Positions 31,707 to 41,327 of a stretch of DNA of 64,000 nt are shown here, piece by piece; position 1 is the first letter of the stretch; each line of letters begins with the position of its first letter. Made by a program: the position numbers and the translations under genes. The stretch lies in assembly GCF_000621565.1 (NCBI RefSeq), contig NZ_JHXZ01000012.1:1-64000 (forward strand). The letters run 5' to 3'. The notes under the pieces were generated by a model. The model was not told where the DNA came from. It did no database searches and saw nothing but the letters and a program-made list of their open reading frames with translations. Source of the DNA: Butyrivibrio sp. LB2008 (lineage in GTDB: Bacteria > Bacillota > Clostridia > Lachnospirales > Lachnospiraceae).

Positions 31707-34556
31707 ATGAGAAAAAGTAAGTATTTTGTTTTTTTTACCAAAAGAAACCAGGTTGATCTGGTGCTTGTACTTGTAGCATCTGCCCTTACTTTGATTTTGG
31801 CCGATATTTTAGGGAACGTAGGACCGGATTCCATATTAAGAACTGTTAAGTATATCCCAATCATGCTTGTTACGGCACTTTGTGGTATTATCCCCGGAAT
31901 GCTGAGTCTTGTTCTGATTTTTATCTTTGGTTCTTTTTTGCAAGGATCGATCATGTATCATGCTTTTGCATATCTTCTGATCGCTTGTGCTATGAATGTT
32001 CTTACCAGAACCGGTTTTTTCAAAAAATTTTTTAAAGTAATACTTGCTTCTATGATCTTGCAATTTATTTTGGGCGACTTGTGGGGATTTTGTAAGCTTG
32101 TGCTTAATGACATTGGTTTGGCCGGATTTGACACTGGGAAGCTTATTCCGCTGTTTTTTAGAGAAGCCCCCGGATGTCTGTTTACCTGTTTTTTCGTATA
32201 TATTCTTTTTAAAAAATTGCCGGATGATATCAAATTACAATTAGGAAGCGGACTGTACTATGTGGACACCACAAAACTTGATGAGGACGACAGATATGTT
32301 GTTGAAGGTAAGTCCAAAATCGGAAGCGTTGTAATGCAGGTGATAGTTTTTGAGGCAATAGTGCTTGGAATTATTGCTGAGATTGCAGCGAGAGAGCTGT
32401 ACGCGGATATGACATTACGCGGCGGAATAGAGATGGCGATGCTCATATCGATCATAATTACTCCGATGGCGATTTTTGTTAATAACTATGCGCAGTACAG
32501 GATTGCAGAGCCTATAAGGATTTTGTCGAATGCCGTTACCGATATTTACAATTCCCAGGACACGGATATAAATGCAAGCGTAGAGGGGGTTCATAGACTT
32601 AGGATAGATACCAACGATGAGATAGAGGATCTGTATCATGCTATCGATCTTACTTTTTACAGATTCATGGAATACATTGAACTTGTGAAGAGCAGACAGC
32701 ATATTGAGGATCAGCTCAGAGTGGAAAAGAGTGCCAATGAAGCCAAGTCGCGATTTCTTTCAAATATGTCTCATGAGATAAGGACACCTATAAATGCTGT
32801 ACTAGGTTTTGATGAATTGATACTCAGGGAATGTAATGATGCGAATATCTTAAGCTATGCCACAGATATTCAGAATTCGGGAAAAACTCTTTTGGCACTT
32901 ATAAATGACATACTTGATTTCTCCAAGATTGAAGCGGGAAAGATGGAGATACTGCCTGTAGAGTACGATGTCTGTTCGATGTTAAACGATGTCATCAATA
33001 TGATCGATGTAAAGACCTATGAGAAGGGGCTTGAGTTTGTCGCAAATATTGCGGAAGATATACCGCATGTGTTGTTTGGCGATGAGACGAGAATAAAGCA
33101 GTGTATAATGAATCTTCTTACAAACGCGGTGAAATATACCGATACCGGAACGGTCACAATGGTCATATATAAAGAGGATTATGAGCCTGAGATAAACAGT
33201 AATGACTTTAGCGAGAAGATAGTCCTTGGTGTGCGGATAATCGACACCGGAATAGGGATAAAAGAGGAAAATATTGAAAAACTTACGCATGCCTTCGAGA
33301 GAGTTGATGAAATGAGAAACAGAACGATTGAAGGCACAGGACTTGGAATAAGCATAGTCACAAATCTTTTGGGACTTATGGGGGCAAAGCTCAATGTAAA
33401 GAGTGAATACGGAAACGGCTCGGAGTTCTCTTTTGAAGTGATACAGACCGTGATCAACAGAGAGCCTGTCGGAGACTTTAGCAAGAACTACAGTCACAGC
33501 AAGGTTGACATGAAGCAGTATAAAGAAAGCTTCCATGCACCTAAAGCCAAGATTCTTGTTGTCGATGATGTGAGCACGAATCTTGCCGTGATACAGGGAC
33601 TGCTAAAAAAAACACTTATTACTGTCGATACGGCGCTCAGCGGAAGAAAAGCTCTTGAACTGGTTGCCGCCAATAAATATGATATTATTTTCCTTGATCA
33701 CAGAATGCCTGAACTTGACGGCGTTCAGACTCTTCATATGATGAAGGGGCAGAATAACAATATGAATAAGAAGACTCCGATTGTGGCACTTACGGCAAAT
33801 GTCATTTCGGGATCGAGAGAAATGTATTTCAGAGAAGGATTTACGAATTACTTATCAAAACCTGTTTCGCCGGGTAAATTGGAGGAAATGATACTCAGCT
33901 ATCTTCCTTCATATAAAGTTTCACTTCCGGGAGACAGCGATTTTGTTGAAGCCGGTAATGAGGATAAAAAGAAAGAAGATGATATAGAATCAAGGCTTGG
34001 GCAAGTGCAGGGGATTGACGTTAAGACGGCTATAGCAAGGTGCGGTTCGCCCGAAGCGGTTGTTGATGTTATCAAGGATTTCAGGATTTCAATAAAAGAA
34101 AAAGCTGATCTTATTGAAAAAACTGCGGATGAAGATATCAAAAATTACAGGATATATGTACACGGGCTTAAGAGCTCCGCGATGGCGATAGGAGCAAAAG
34201 AACTCTCACGACTTGCGGAATATCTTGAGGATTGTGCGGAAAAAGAAAATCTGATCGAGATCGAGGCGCAGACGCCTAAGCTTCTTGAAATGTACAGAAG
34301 TTACATTGACAAACTGGCCGGTATCGCGGGCGAAGAAGAGGACGATCAGGATAAGCCGGTCATACCGGAAGATGAACTTAAAGATGCTTTTTCTGCGATA
34401 AAAGAATTTGTTTCGGCGTCATATTTTGATAGTGCCGATGACATAATGAACATGCTTGAAGAATATAGTATTCCTGAGAAATATAAGGATAAGTACAGAG
34501 ATGTAAAAAGACTTATGGCGGCAGTTGACAGAGACGGACTATTGAATATATTGTAG
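31707..34556 (+). CDS. Hybrid sensor histidine kinase with receiver and Hpt domains
   Basis: This 949-residue membrane kinase has five to six N-terminal helices (about 15-170), another helix pair near 215-260 and a HAMP-like linker. The HisKA domain has the phospho-His in SNMSHEIRTP. The ATPase domain has N-box NLLTNAVKY, GTGLGIS and later Gly boxes. A receiver follows with the Asp in DIIFLDHRMPE, then a C-terminal Hpt with His in YVHGLKSSAMAIGA. The ligand is unknown. The start at 31707 has AGGTGAG; an earlier ATG (31671) has no ribosome site. It pairs with the following response regulator. Confidence 0.9.
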   Translation: MRKSKYFVFFTKRNQVDLVLVLVASALTLILADILGNVGPDSILRTVKYIPIMLVTALCGIIPGMLSLVLIFIFGSFLQGSIMYHAFAYLLIACAMNVLTRTGFFKKFFKVILASMILQFILGDLWGFCKLVLNDIGLAGFDTGKLIPLFFREAPGCLFTCFFVYILFKKLPDDIKLQLGSGLYYVDTTKLDEDDRYVVEGKSKIGSVVMQVIVFEAIVLGIIAEIAARELYADMTLRGGIEMAMLISIIITPMAIFVNNYAQYRIAEPIRILSNAVTDIYNSQDTDINASVEGVHRLRIDTNDEIEDLYHAIDLTFYRFMEYIELVKSRQHIEDQLRVEKSANEAKSRFLSNMSHEIRTPINAVLGFDELILRECNDANILSYATDIQNSGKTLLALINDILDFSKIEAGKMEILPVEYDVCSMLNDVINMIDVKTYEKGLEFVANIAEDIPHVLFGDETRIKQCIMNLLTNAVKYTDTGTVTMVIYKEDYEPEINSNDFSEKIVLGVRIIDTGIGIKEENIEKLTHAFERVDEMRNRTIEGTGLGISIVTNLLGLMGAKLNVKSEYGNGSEFSFEVIQTVINREPVGDFSKNYSHSKVDMKQYKESFHAPKAKILVVDDVSTNLAVIQGLLKKTLITVDTALSGRKALELVAANKYDIIFLDHRMPELDGVQTLHMMKGQNNNMNKKTPIVALTANVISGSREMYFREGFTNYLSKPVSPGKLEEMILSYLPSYKVSLPGDSDFVEAGNEDKKKEDDIESRLGQVQGIDVKTAIARCGSPEAVVDVIKDFRISIKEKADLIEKTADEDIKNYRIYVHGLKSSAMAIGAKELSRLAEYLEDCAEKENLIEIEAQTPKLLEMYRSYIDKLAGIAGEEEDDQDKPVIPEDELKDAFSAIKEFVSASYFDSADDIMNMLEEYSIPEKYKDKYRDVKRLMAAVDRDGLLNIL

Positions 34557-34583
34557 TAATAGCGCAAAGCGGAAGGGCATGAT

Positions 34584-35363
34584 ATGGAAAAACGCGTACT
34601 CTTAATAGGCCATGGAAAAAGCTTTATGGTTAATGCCATAGAGAAGGGGCTCGAGAAGGAAGGATACGGAGTTTTAATGACAGAACCCGAACGGGAGGAT
34701 ATTGAGGACATGGAGAACCGGCCCAATATCTATCTTTTGTACATGGGTGATCTGGCGGAGTCTGACCATGAGCTGCTTGAATATCTTAATGATGCGATAG
34801 ACAGCGAACGTTTTTTGCTTTATATCATTGGGAATAAAGAGGAACTTGATCTGGCGATCAATTATATTGCCAAGGAAAAAGTTCAGGAAATGTATCTCAG
34901 ACCTCTCGATGTTAAGCTGATTACGGAAAATCTCAATTCTGTTGTGGAATACAGCGAGATTGATGATGAGCTGAAAAAGAAAATCCTCATAATAGATGAT
35001 GACGGAACTATGCTCAGAATGATGAGAACCTGGCTGTCGGTGAAGTATCATGTATATATGGCAAGCTCGGGAAAGATTGCTCTGTCTTTTTTGGCGAAAA
35101 ATCCTATAGATCTTGTACTTCTTGATTATGAAATGCCGGGAATGGACGGGGCAACGGTTTTGAAGGAAATAAGAAACACTCCTGCATACAAGGATATTCC
35201 TGTTATTTTCCTTACCGCTAAAGATGACAAGGAGAGCGTTATGAAGGTGGTTGGACTTAAACCCGAAAAATATCTCCTTAAATCAATGCCGAAAGAAAAA
35301 CTTACCAATGCGATTGATGAGTTTTTTATTATTAAATCTATGAAAAAAGCGAGGAAGGAATAG
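34584..35363 (+). CDS. Response regulator with degenerate plus functional receiver domains
   Basis: This 259-residue protein has two receiver-like folds and no output domain. The first (1-115) lacks the phospho-acceptor Asp: where it would lie, the sequence reads IYLLYMGD. The second (about 130-250) is complete, with acidic pair IDDD, Asp in LVLLDYEMPG, Thr in FLTAKDD and the later Lys. It probably signals by protein contact, for example to a diguanylate cyclase. It starts 27 bases after the kinase. Confidence 0.85.
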   Translation: MEKRVLLIGHGKSFMVNAIEKGLEKEGYGVLMTEPEREDIEDMENRPNIYLLYMGDLAESDHELLEYLNDAIDSERFLLYIIGNKEELDLAINYIAKEKVQEMYLRPLDVKLITENLNSVVEYSEIDDELKKKILIIDDDGTMLRMMRTWLSVKYHVYMASSGKIALSFLAKNPIDLVLLDYEMPGMDGATVLKEIRNTPAYKDIPVIFLTAKDDKESVMKVVGLKPEKYLLKSMPKEKLTNAIDEFFIIKSMKKARKE

Positions 35364-35367
35364 TTAT

Positions 35368-36291
35368 ATGATTTCAAAATTGATCGACAAGATTGTAAAC
35401 ACAGGTGCGCCTATTGTAGTGGGACTCGATCCCAAGCTTGATTTTGTACCTGATGCAATAAAGAAAAGATGCTTTGAAGAAAAGGGTGAGAATCTTGACG
35501 GAGTTGCAGAGGCGTTCTGGCAGTTTAACAAAGAAATCATTGACAATATATATGATGTGGTTCCTGCAGTAAAGCCACAGATTGCAATGTACGAGGAGAT
35601 TGGTATTCCCGGTCTCATCGCATTTAAGAAGACAGTAGATTACTGTAAGGAAAAAGGACTTATCGTTATCGGAGATATCAAGAGAGGCGATATCGGTTCT
35701 ACAGCACAGTCTTACGCAGTTGGACATCTTGGCGGTGTTAAGGTTGGAGACAAAGTATTTAAAGGCTTTGATGAAGATTTTGTAACTGTTAATCCTTATC
35801 TTGGATCTGACGGTGTTAAGCCTTTCATAGATATTTGTAATAAGGAAGACAAGGGAATCTTCGTTCTTGCAAAGACATCAAATCCTTCAAGCGGAGAGTT
35901 CCAGGACAGAATTATCGACGGAAAGCCTCTCTATGAGATAGTAGGCGCTAAGATAAGAGAGTGGGGCGAAGAGTCGACAGACGGTTCATACAGCAATGTG
36001 GGTGCCGTAGTCGGAGCAACATATCCCGAGATGGGCAAGGTGCTCAGAGAGATCATGCCTCACAATTACATCCTTGTTCCCGGATACGGAGCACAGGGCG
36101 GTAAGGGAAAAGACCTTGTTAACTTCTTTAATAAAGACGGACTCGGAGCAATCGTAAATTCTTCGAGAGGAATCATAGCAGCATGGAAGAGCGACAATTA
36201 CAAGCAGTTTAGTGACGGGAAGGTTGGAGAAGCTGCAAGGGCGGCAGTCCTTGATATGAAGGCGGACATCGCAGGTGCGCTCGTTCAGTAA
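35368..36291 (+). CDS. pyrF: Orotidine 5'-phosphate decarboxylase
   Basis: The 307-residue type 2 OMP decarboxylase makes UMP. Family marks are GLDPKLDFVP, the catalytic Lys/Asp region IGDIKRGDIGSTA, FVTVNPYLG and ILVPGYGAQGG. The length is that of the longer clade common in clostridia. It starts 4 bases after the response regulator. Its end overlaps the next gene. Confidence 0.95.
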   Translation: MISKLIDKIVNTGAPIVVGLDPKLDFVPDAIKKRCFEEKGENLDGVAEAFWQFNKEIIDNIYDVVPAVKPQIAMYEEIGIPGLIAFKKTVDYCKEKGLIVIGDIKRGDIGSTAQSYAVGHLGGVKVGDKVFKGFDEDFVTVNPYLGSDGVKPFIDICNKEDKGIFVLAKTSNPSSGEFQDRIIDGKPLYEIVGAKIREWGEESTDGSYSNVGAVVGATYPEMGKVLREIMPHNYILVPGYGAQGGKGKDLVNFFNKDGLGAIVNSSRGIIAAWKSDNYKQFSDGKVGEAARAAVLDMKADIAGALVQ

Positions 36292-37141
36292 CAGAACAAA
36301 AGGAATAATTTGCATATTGGCAGCGGCTTTCGGCTTTGCACTTATGACGGCGTTTGTACGTGCAGCCGGAGACGTGCCCGTAATGCAAAAGAGTTTTTTC
36401 AGAAATTTGGTGGCAATGTTCATCGCGTCTATCGCTCTGGTAAGATCGGGCATTGGCTTTAAAATTGAGAAAAGCTACAGACTTGATATTTTCTTTAGGT
36501 GCCTATTTGGCACGTCAGGTGTTATCGCAAATTTTTATGCAATAGGAAAACTTGGGATAGCGGACGCAAACATGCTAAACAAGCTAGCGCCGTTTTTTGC
36601 CATAGTGCTCTCAATACCGCTGTTAAAAGAAGTTCCGTCAAAGGTGGATGCCATATCAACTTTGATCGCATTTATCGGAGCTCTTTTTATCATAAGACCG
36701 ACAGGTATTGTTTCCGAGATGTTTCCGGCTCTCGTTGCTTTTTACGGAGGATTCGGTGCGGGAACGGCATACGTGTTTGTTAGAAGAGCAAGCAAAAAAG
36801 GTGCAGAGACACCGACTATTGTTTTTGCGTTTTCAACTTTTTCATGCCTTGTAACGCTTCCGTTTATAGTATTTGACTATCATCCCATGACAAAGTGGCA
36901 GCTGATAAGTCTGCTTATGGCGGGAGTATCCGCTTCGCTCGGACAGTTTTCGATTACTTCGGCGTATCGCTTTGCTCCGGCAAAAGATCTGTCGGTATTT
37001 GACTACACACAGGTTATATTTGCCGCGCTTATCGGTATTGTGGCGTTTTCTGAGACTCCGGTTTTGCTGAGCATAATCGGATATGTCATAATAATAGGCG
37101 TTTCGGTGGTCAGATGGCTTAAGAGAAATGAAGAAAAATGA
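36275..37141 (+). CDS. EamA/DMT-family transporter
   Basis: A 288-residue membrane protein with ten predicted helices in two EamA repeats (about 10-135 and 145-285). Repeat marks are KLAPFFAIVLSIPLLKE and DYTQVIFAALIGIVAFSE. Probably a metabolite exporter; the substrate is unknown. The GTG start at 36275 overlaps pyrF by 17 bases and is uncertain, because no good alternative lies before the first helix. An inserted position between pyrF and pyrE hints at a nucleobase link, which is only inference. Confidence 0.85.
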   Translation: MRSFSNRTKGIICILAAAFGFALMTAFVRAAGDVPVMQKSFFRNLVAMFIASIALVRSGIGFKIEKSYRLDIFFRCLFGTSGVIANFYAIGKLGIADANMLNKLAPFFAIVLSIPLLKEVPSKVDAISTLIAFIGALFIIRPTGIVSEMFPALVAFYGGFGAGTAYVFVRRASKKGAETPTIVFAFSTFSCLVTLPFIVFDYHPMTKWQLISLLMAGVSASLGQFSITSAYRFAPAKDLSVFDYTQVIFAALIGIVAFSETPVLLSIIGYVIIIGVSVVRWLKRNEEK

Positions 37142-37155
37142 AGTGAATATATTAA

Positions 37156-37212
37156 TTGTAGATATTAATGTAAGATGCTATAATACTTTCTCAGAGGAAA
37201 CGAATACGTTTC
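37156..37212 (+). promoter_or_regulatory. pyrE promoter and palindromic operator
   Basis: TTGTAG (37156-37161), 17 bp, TATAAT (37179-37184), then the perfect palindrome GAAACGAATACGTTTC at 37197-37212, just after the predicted start site. It could be an operator or a short 5' hairpin. The regulator is unknown. Confidence 0.65.
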
Positions 37213-37256
37213 GACATTATATATAAAGACAATATAACCAAAGGAGTTTATGAGTT

Positions 37257-37940
37257 ATGGAGAGATATAAGGAAGAGTTCATTGAATTTATGGTAGACAG
37301 CAATGTCCTTAAGTTTGGAGAGTTTACTCTGAAGAGTGGTCGTAAATCTCCTTTTTTTATGAATGCGGGAGCATATGTTACCGGTTCACAGCTTAAAAAG
37401 CTCGGTAACTACTATGCGAGAGCAATTCATGATACATTCGGACTTGAATTTGATGTCCTTTTTGGACCTGCATATAAGGGAATTCCGCTTACTGTTGCAA
37501 CAAGTATGGCAATCAGCGAGCTTTACGGAAGAGAGATCAGATATTGTTCCAACAGAAAAGAAGTAAAGGATCACGGTGATAAGGGAATTCTTTTGGGAAC
37601 AAAGCTTCGTGACGGAGACAGAGTTCTTATAATCGAAGATGTTACAACATCCGGAAAGTCTATCGAAGAGACAGTTCCGATCATTCAGACTCAGGCTGAT
37701 TGTGATATCGTTGGACTTATGGTATCTTTGAACAGGCAGGAAAAAGGTCAGGACAGCGACATGAGTGCTCTTGACGAGATCAAAGAGAGATATGGCTTCA
37801 GCGCACATTCAATTGTTACTATGGATGATGTTGTAAGTTATCTTTACAACAGACCAATCGACGGAGAGATCCTTCTTACAAAAGATATCAAGAAGGCAAT
37901 TGACGAGTATTACGCTGAATACGGCGCTAAGAAAGACTGA
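37257..37940 (+). CDS. pyrE: Orotate phosphoribosyltransferase
   Basis: A 227-residue transferase that forms OMP from orotate and PRPP. It has the PRPP loop VLIIEDVTTSGKSIEE, FGPAYKGIPL and the flexible-loop residues KEVKDHGDKG. The ATG at 37257 follows AAGGAG at 9 nt; the ATG at 37250 is out of frame and stops at once. It acts immediately before pyrF's enzyme in UMP synthesis. Confidence 0.95.
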   Translation: MERYKEEFIEFMVDSNVLKFGEFTLKSGRKSPFFMNAGAYVTGSQLKKLGNYYARAIHDTFGLEFDVLFGPAYKGIPLTVATSMAISELYGREIRYCSNRKEVKDHGDKGILLGTKLRDGDRVLIIEDVTTSGKSIEETVPIIQTQADCDIVGLMVSLNRQEKGQDSDMSALDEIKERYGFSAHSIVTMDDVVSYLYNRPIDGEILLTKDIKKAIDEYYAEYGAKKD

Positions 37941-37982
37941 TAACAGACTGCAGCGGTGAAACCGCCTATGGAGGTACATTAT

Positions 37983-38135
37983 ATGGAAGAACATACATAC
38001 AAGGTGCTTGGAGGCACGGGCGCTATGAATATAGCATTGGGAGTGGTTTCACTTGTAGTGGGGATAACTGCCGGAATATTGCTTATAGTATGCGGAGCAA
38101 AGCTTCTAGGCAGCCGAAAGAATGTAATTATCTGA
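37983..38135 (+). CDS. Small membrane protein (50 residues)
   Basis: Too short for ordinary gene calling. It starts MEEHTYKVLGG and has one hydrophobic helix (about residues 15-40) ending in a positive tail (LLGSRKN), so the C terminus is probably inside. A GGAGG site (37970-37974) lies 8 nt before the ATG. It overlaps nothing and precedes another small membrane protein. Confidence 0.6.
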   Translation: MEEHTYKVLGGTGAMNIALGVVSLVVGITAGILLIVCGAKLLGSRKNVII

Positions 38136-38158
38136 TATTTAGAAAACGACTGGAAGGC

Positions 38159-38521
38159 ATGAAGAAATTCAATTTAAAAAAGATCAATATTCTAAATAAG
38201 CTTAGTCTAGTCAGGGAAAAGTACGTCTTTACTGACAACAGACATCCTGAAAAAGGAATAATGTCTACCATACTCGGAATCCTGTCAGATGTATCGCTGG
38301 TGACGGCAGTACTCTTTTCATACAGGAACGGGGGGCAGGCTCTTATGAGATACGCCGCAGCGGCATTTGTTGCGGCGATATTTTCATGTTTGGGACTCAC
38401 TCTTGGAATCATGTCCCGAATGGAAAAAGATATATTTAAGTTGTTCCCGAATCTTGGAATTATACTTAACCTGATTGCAGTTCTTTTTATTATTTTTATT
38501 TTGGTTCTCGGCTTTATGTGA
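38159..38521 (+). CDS. Membrane protein of 120 residues, DUF-type
   Basis: About three membrane helices follow the conserved-looking segment YVFTDNRHPEKGIMSTILG, which I have the impression of from uncharacterised Lachnospiraceae proteins. No function can be given. The frame is open from 38090, but that start overlaps the preceding small gene; 38159 is chosen although its GGAAGG is very close to the ATG. Confidence 0.6.
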   Translation: MKKFNLKKINILNKLSLVREKYVFTDNRHPEKGIMSTILGILSDVSLVTAVLFSYRNGGQALMRYAAAAFVAAIFSCLGLTLGIMSRMEKDIFKLFPNLGIILNLIAVLFIIFILVLGFM

Positions 38522-38563
38522 TCATAAGCGGGAAAGAACAGCGGGAGCGAAAGGAAAACGGAA

Positions 38564-40663
38564 ATGACTGAAAATGAATCAGTATTTGAATTTAGCGTTG
38601 GAAATGATGTTACCGATGAGAGATACTCTCTTGCAATTGAGAGGGTGACGGAGATTTCCGATGAGCATATAGAGAATAAAGAGTTTGATGACTATTTTCA
38701 CACAGTCAGAGATTTTATTCTTATGATAGACGAGACCTATAAATGGTCCGAAAACGGCGGGAAAGATGCGGATACTCTTAAGGAGCTTCAGGATAGAAAT
38801 AAGAAACTCTACAGCGACATTCTTCCCGAGAACTATGACAGAAGTTATGGAAATCCTGCATATGCATGCGGTAAGCTCGGAGATGAATTCGGCAAGATTT
38901 TATCGGCATTGTATTTTGAACTTCGATCAATGATCACAAATGCTTTTGAGCTTCAGAAGTATGAGATTTTGATCAGGGTAGAAATGTTTCTTGAAGTATA
39001 CGGAGCTTTTTTGCAGGCTTCGGAAGAAGGAAAACTTCCTGAATATGAGAGCATCAGACAGATCATGTACTGGTTCTACAGCGATTATGCTGAGGAAGAG
39101 AAGATGCTCAGATTTGCACAGATGGTCGATCCTGAGGATGATTATTTCAGGAATATTATAATGAACAGTGATCTGAGTGACATACGTTACCTGTACAAAT
39201 TCGGTGAGTATGTAACGGACAATGAGATAAAGACAGCAGAACATCTCATGAAGATGTCGGAAGAAGAGATTACCAAGATAGCCGATACTTTCACTGAAGG
39301 TTATCGTATCGGATTTGCCGTAACAGGCAAGGATATCAGCATTAAAAGTACTGCATCTGTAATTTATATTTTGGGATTTGAGAGAATCATCAGAAAGGCT
39401 GTTGCCAATTTTGAAAAGATTGGACTTAAATCCGGAATCTTTCGTTCCGTCATGAGCACTTTCTACACAGCAGGAAGTGCAAGAAGGGCCGGATGTCACG
39501 GTGCGATTCCCAACAAGCAGTTTGATTACGATCACAAGGATGACGATGGTTTATTCCTTGATGCAGCTCTTGTTAACAGAAGACTTGAAGCAGTCAGAGC
39601 TGCGGGAGAAAAATATAAGAAAGAAGCCAAGTTATACGGCGGTCCCGCTGTGCTTGACGGATTCGGCGATGTACCTTTTTCACCCGAACAGAAGAAGGAA
39701 GCGGTTCATCTTAATGACGAGCAGAGTAAGCTACTTAGTGATTTCAAGATCAGGGCTTCGCTTATTCAGAACGAATATATTATAGGAAAAGAGAGAAGCT
39801 TTACTATCATTTCTTTCCCTGTGCCGAATATCGGTGACCGCTATGAAGAAATCTTTGATGAGACTGTCAGGATAAATACTCTTGATTATAATCTCTATCA
39901 GAATATACAGAAGAAGATAATCGATGCGCTTGATGAAGCAAAGTACGTGACAGTCAGGGGAATGGGCGATAATCACACGGATATCAAGGTTATGCTTCAT
40001 GAGATAAAAGACAAAGAGAAGGAGACAAATTTTGAGAACTGTGTTGCGGATGTAAATATTCCCGTCGGAGAAGTGTTTACATCACCCGTACTTGCCGGAA
40101 CGTCAGGAATACTGCACGTTACGGGCGTTTATCTCAAGGGGCTTTACTTTAAAGATTTAGAGATTAAATTTAAGGACGGATGTATCGAAGATTACAATTG
40201 TTCAAATTTTATAATTGAAGAAGACAACAAAAAATATATAAAAGAAAATATCATGTACAACCACGATACTCTGCCCATTGGCGAGTTTGCGATCGGCACA
40301 AATACCACAGCTTACATGTTTGCGAGGAAGTTTGGTATCGCAGACAAGCTTGAGATATTGATCGCAGAGAAGACAGGACCGCATTTTGCGGTGGGTGACA
40401 CATGTTATTCCTATGAAGAGGATAACGACACATTTAATTTTGACGGAAAGAAGATCATTGCAAAAGAAAATGAGATTTCCGCAAAGCGTAAAACAGATCC
40501 GGATAAGGCATATTTCAGCTGCCATACAGATATAACGATTCCTTACGACGAGCTCGGCGAGATAAAAGCCGTAAGAGAGGACGGAACCGGCGTAACTATC
40601 ATAGAAAACGGCAGATTCGTGCTTCCCGGCACGGAAGAGTTAAATAAGCCTCTGGATGAATAA
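38564..40663 (+). CDS. M29-family metallo-aminopeptidase
   Basis: A 699-residue cytosolic protein; the C-terminal half matches M29 aminopeptidases (AmpS/PepS type). Likely metal ligands are Glu in DVNIPVGEVFTSP, Glu in LPIGEFAIGTN, His in TGPHFAVGDTC and the His/Asp pair in SCHTDITIP. M29 enzymes are usually about 400 residues, so the N-terminal about 330 residues are an extra helical region of unknown role. It probably releases N-terminal residues from peptides. Confidence 0.85.
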   Translation: MTENESVFEFSVGNDVTDERYSLAIERVTEISDEHIENKEFDDYFHTVRDFILMIDETYKWSENGGKDADTLKELQDRNKKLYSDILPENYDRSYGNPAYACGKLGDEFGKILSALYFELRSMITNAFELQKYEILIRVEMFLEVYGAFLQASEEGKLPEYESIRQIMYWFYSDYAEEEKMLRFAQMVDPEDDYFRNIIMNSDLSDIRYLYKFGEYVTDNEIKTAEHLMKMSEEEITKIADTFTEGYRIGFAVTGKDISIKSTASVIYILGFERIIRKAVANFEKIGLKSGIFRSVMSTFYTAGSARRAGCHGAIPNKQFDYDHKDDDGLFLDAALVNRRLEAVRAAGEKYKKEAKLYGGPAVLDGFGDVPFSPEQKKEAVHLNDEQSKLLSDFKIRASLIQNEYIIGKERSFTIISFPVPNIGDRYEEIFDETVRINTLDYNLYQNIQKKIIDALDEAKYVTVRGMGDNHTDIKVMLHEIKDKEKETNFENCVADVNIPVGEVFTSPVLAGTSGILHVTGVYLKGLYFKDLEIKFKDGCIEDYNCSNFIIEEDNKKYIKENIMYNHDTLPIGEFAIGTNTTAYMFARKFGIADKLEILIAEKTGPHFAVGDTCYSYEEDNDTFNFDGKKIIAKENEISAKRKTDPDKAYFSCHTDITIPYDELGEIKAVREDGTGVTIIENGRFVLPGTEELNKPLDE

Positions 40664-40711
40664 AATAAACCATAGGTTGTAAGAAAAAAAACCATTGGTT
40701 GAATAAAAAAG

Positions 40712-40740
40712 TGGCACAATATATTGTGTTGTGCTATGAT
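40712..40740 (+). promoter_or_regulatory. Probable pur operon promoter
   Basis: TGGCAC (40712-40717), 17 bp, TATGAT (40735-40740). Just upstream, two near-identical direct repeats AAACCATAGGTTG and AAACCATTGGTTG (40669-40702) could be regulator sites. No purine riboswitch is seen. Confidence 0.5.
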
Positions 40741-40780
40741 ACAAGTGGCTAAATGTTGAAGCAGAAAAATGGAGGAAAAC

Positions 40781-41281
40781 ATGGCAAAAGTTGGAATAGT
40801 AATGGGCAGTGATTCAGATATGCCTGTTATGGCAAAAGCTGCAGATATTCTTGAGGAGCTCGGGATTGAATATGATATGAGAATTATATCCGCTCATAGA
40901 GAGCCCGATGAGTTTTTTGAATATGCGAAGACTGCAGAAGAAAAGGGATTTAAAGTAATTATCGCCGGAGCAGGAATGGCGGCACATCTTCCCGGAATGT
41001 GCGCTGCGATATTCCCTATGCCCGTTATAGGAATCCCTATGCACACAACTTCTTTGGGAGGCCGTGATTCTTTATATAGTATAGTTCAGATGCCTACCGG
41101 TATTCCTGTTGCTACAGTTGCTATCAATGGTGGAGCAAATGCAGGTATACTTGCAGCAAAGATTTTGGCAACAGGTGATGAGAAGCTTCTTGAGAAACTT
41201 AAGAAGTACACTTCTTCACTTAAGGACGGAGTTGTTGCCAAGGATGCAAGACTTCAGGAAGTCGGATACAAGAACTATTGA
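40781..41281 (+). CDS. purE: N5-carboxyaminoimidazole ribonucleotide mutase
   Basis: A 166-residue class I PurE converting N5-CAIR to CAIR in purine synthesis. Marks are VGIVMGSDSDMPVM, the catalytic His in ISAHREP, IAGAGMAAHLPGM and GGRDSLYSIVQMP. The start at 40781 follows GGAGGAAAAC; the ATG at 40769 lies upstream of that site. First gene of purE-M-N-D. Confidence 0.95.
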   Translation: MAKVGIVMGSDSDMPVMAKAADILEELGIEYDMRIISAHREPDEFFEYAKTAEEKGFKVIIAGAGMAAHLPGMCAAIFPMPVIGIPMHTTSLGGRDSLYSIVQMPTGIPVATVAINGGANAGILAAKILATGDEKLLEKLKKYTSSLKDGVVAKDARLQEVGYKNY

Positions 41282-41327
41282 TCGGTTATTGAATATAAAT
41301 AGGCGAAATGCGAGGAGTTAAAATATT

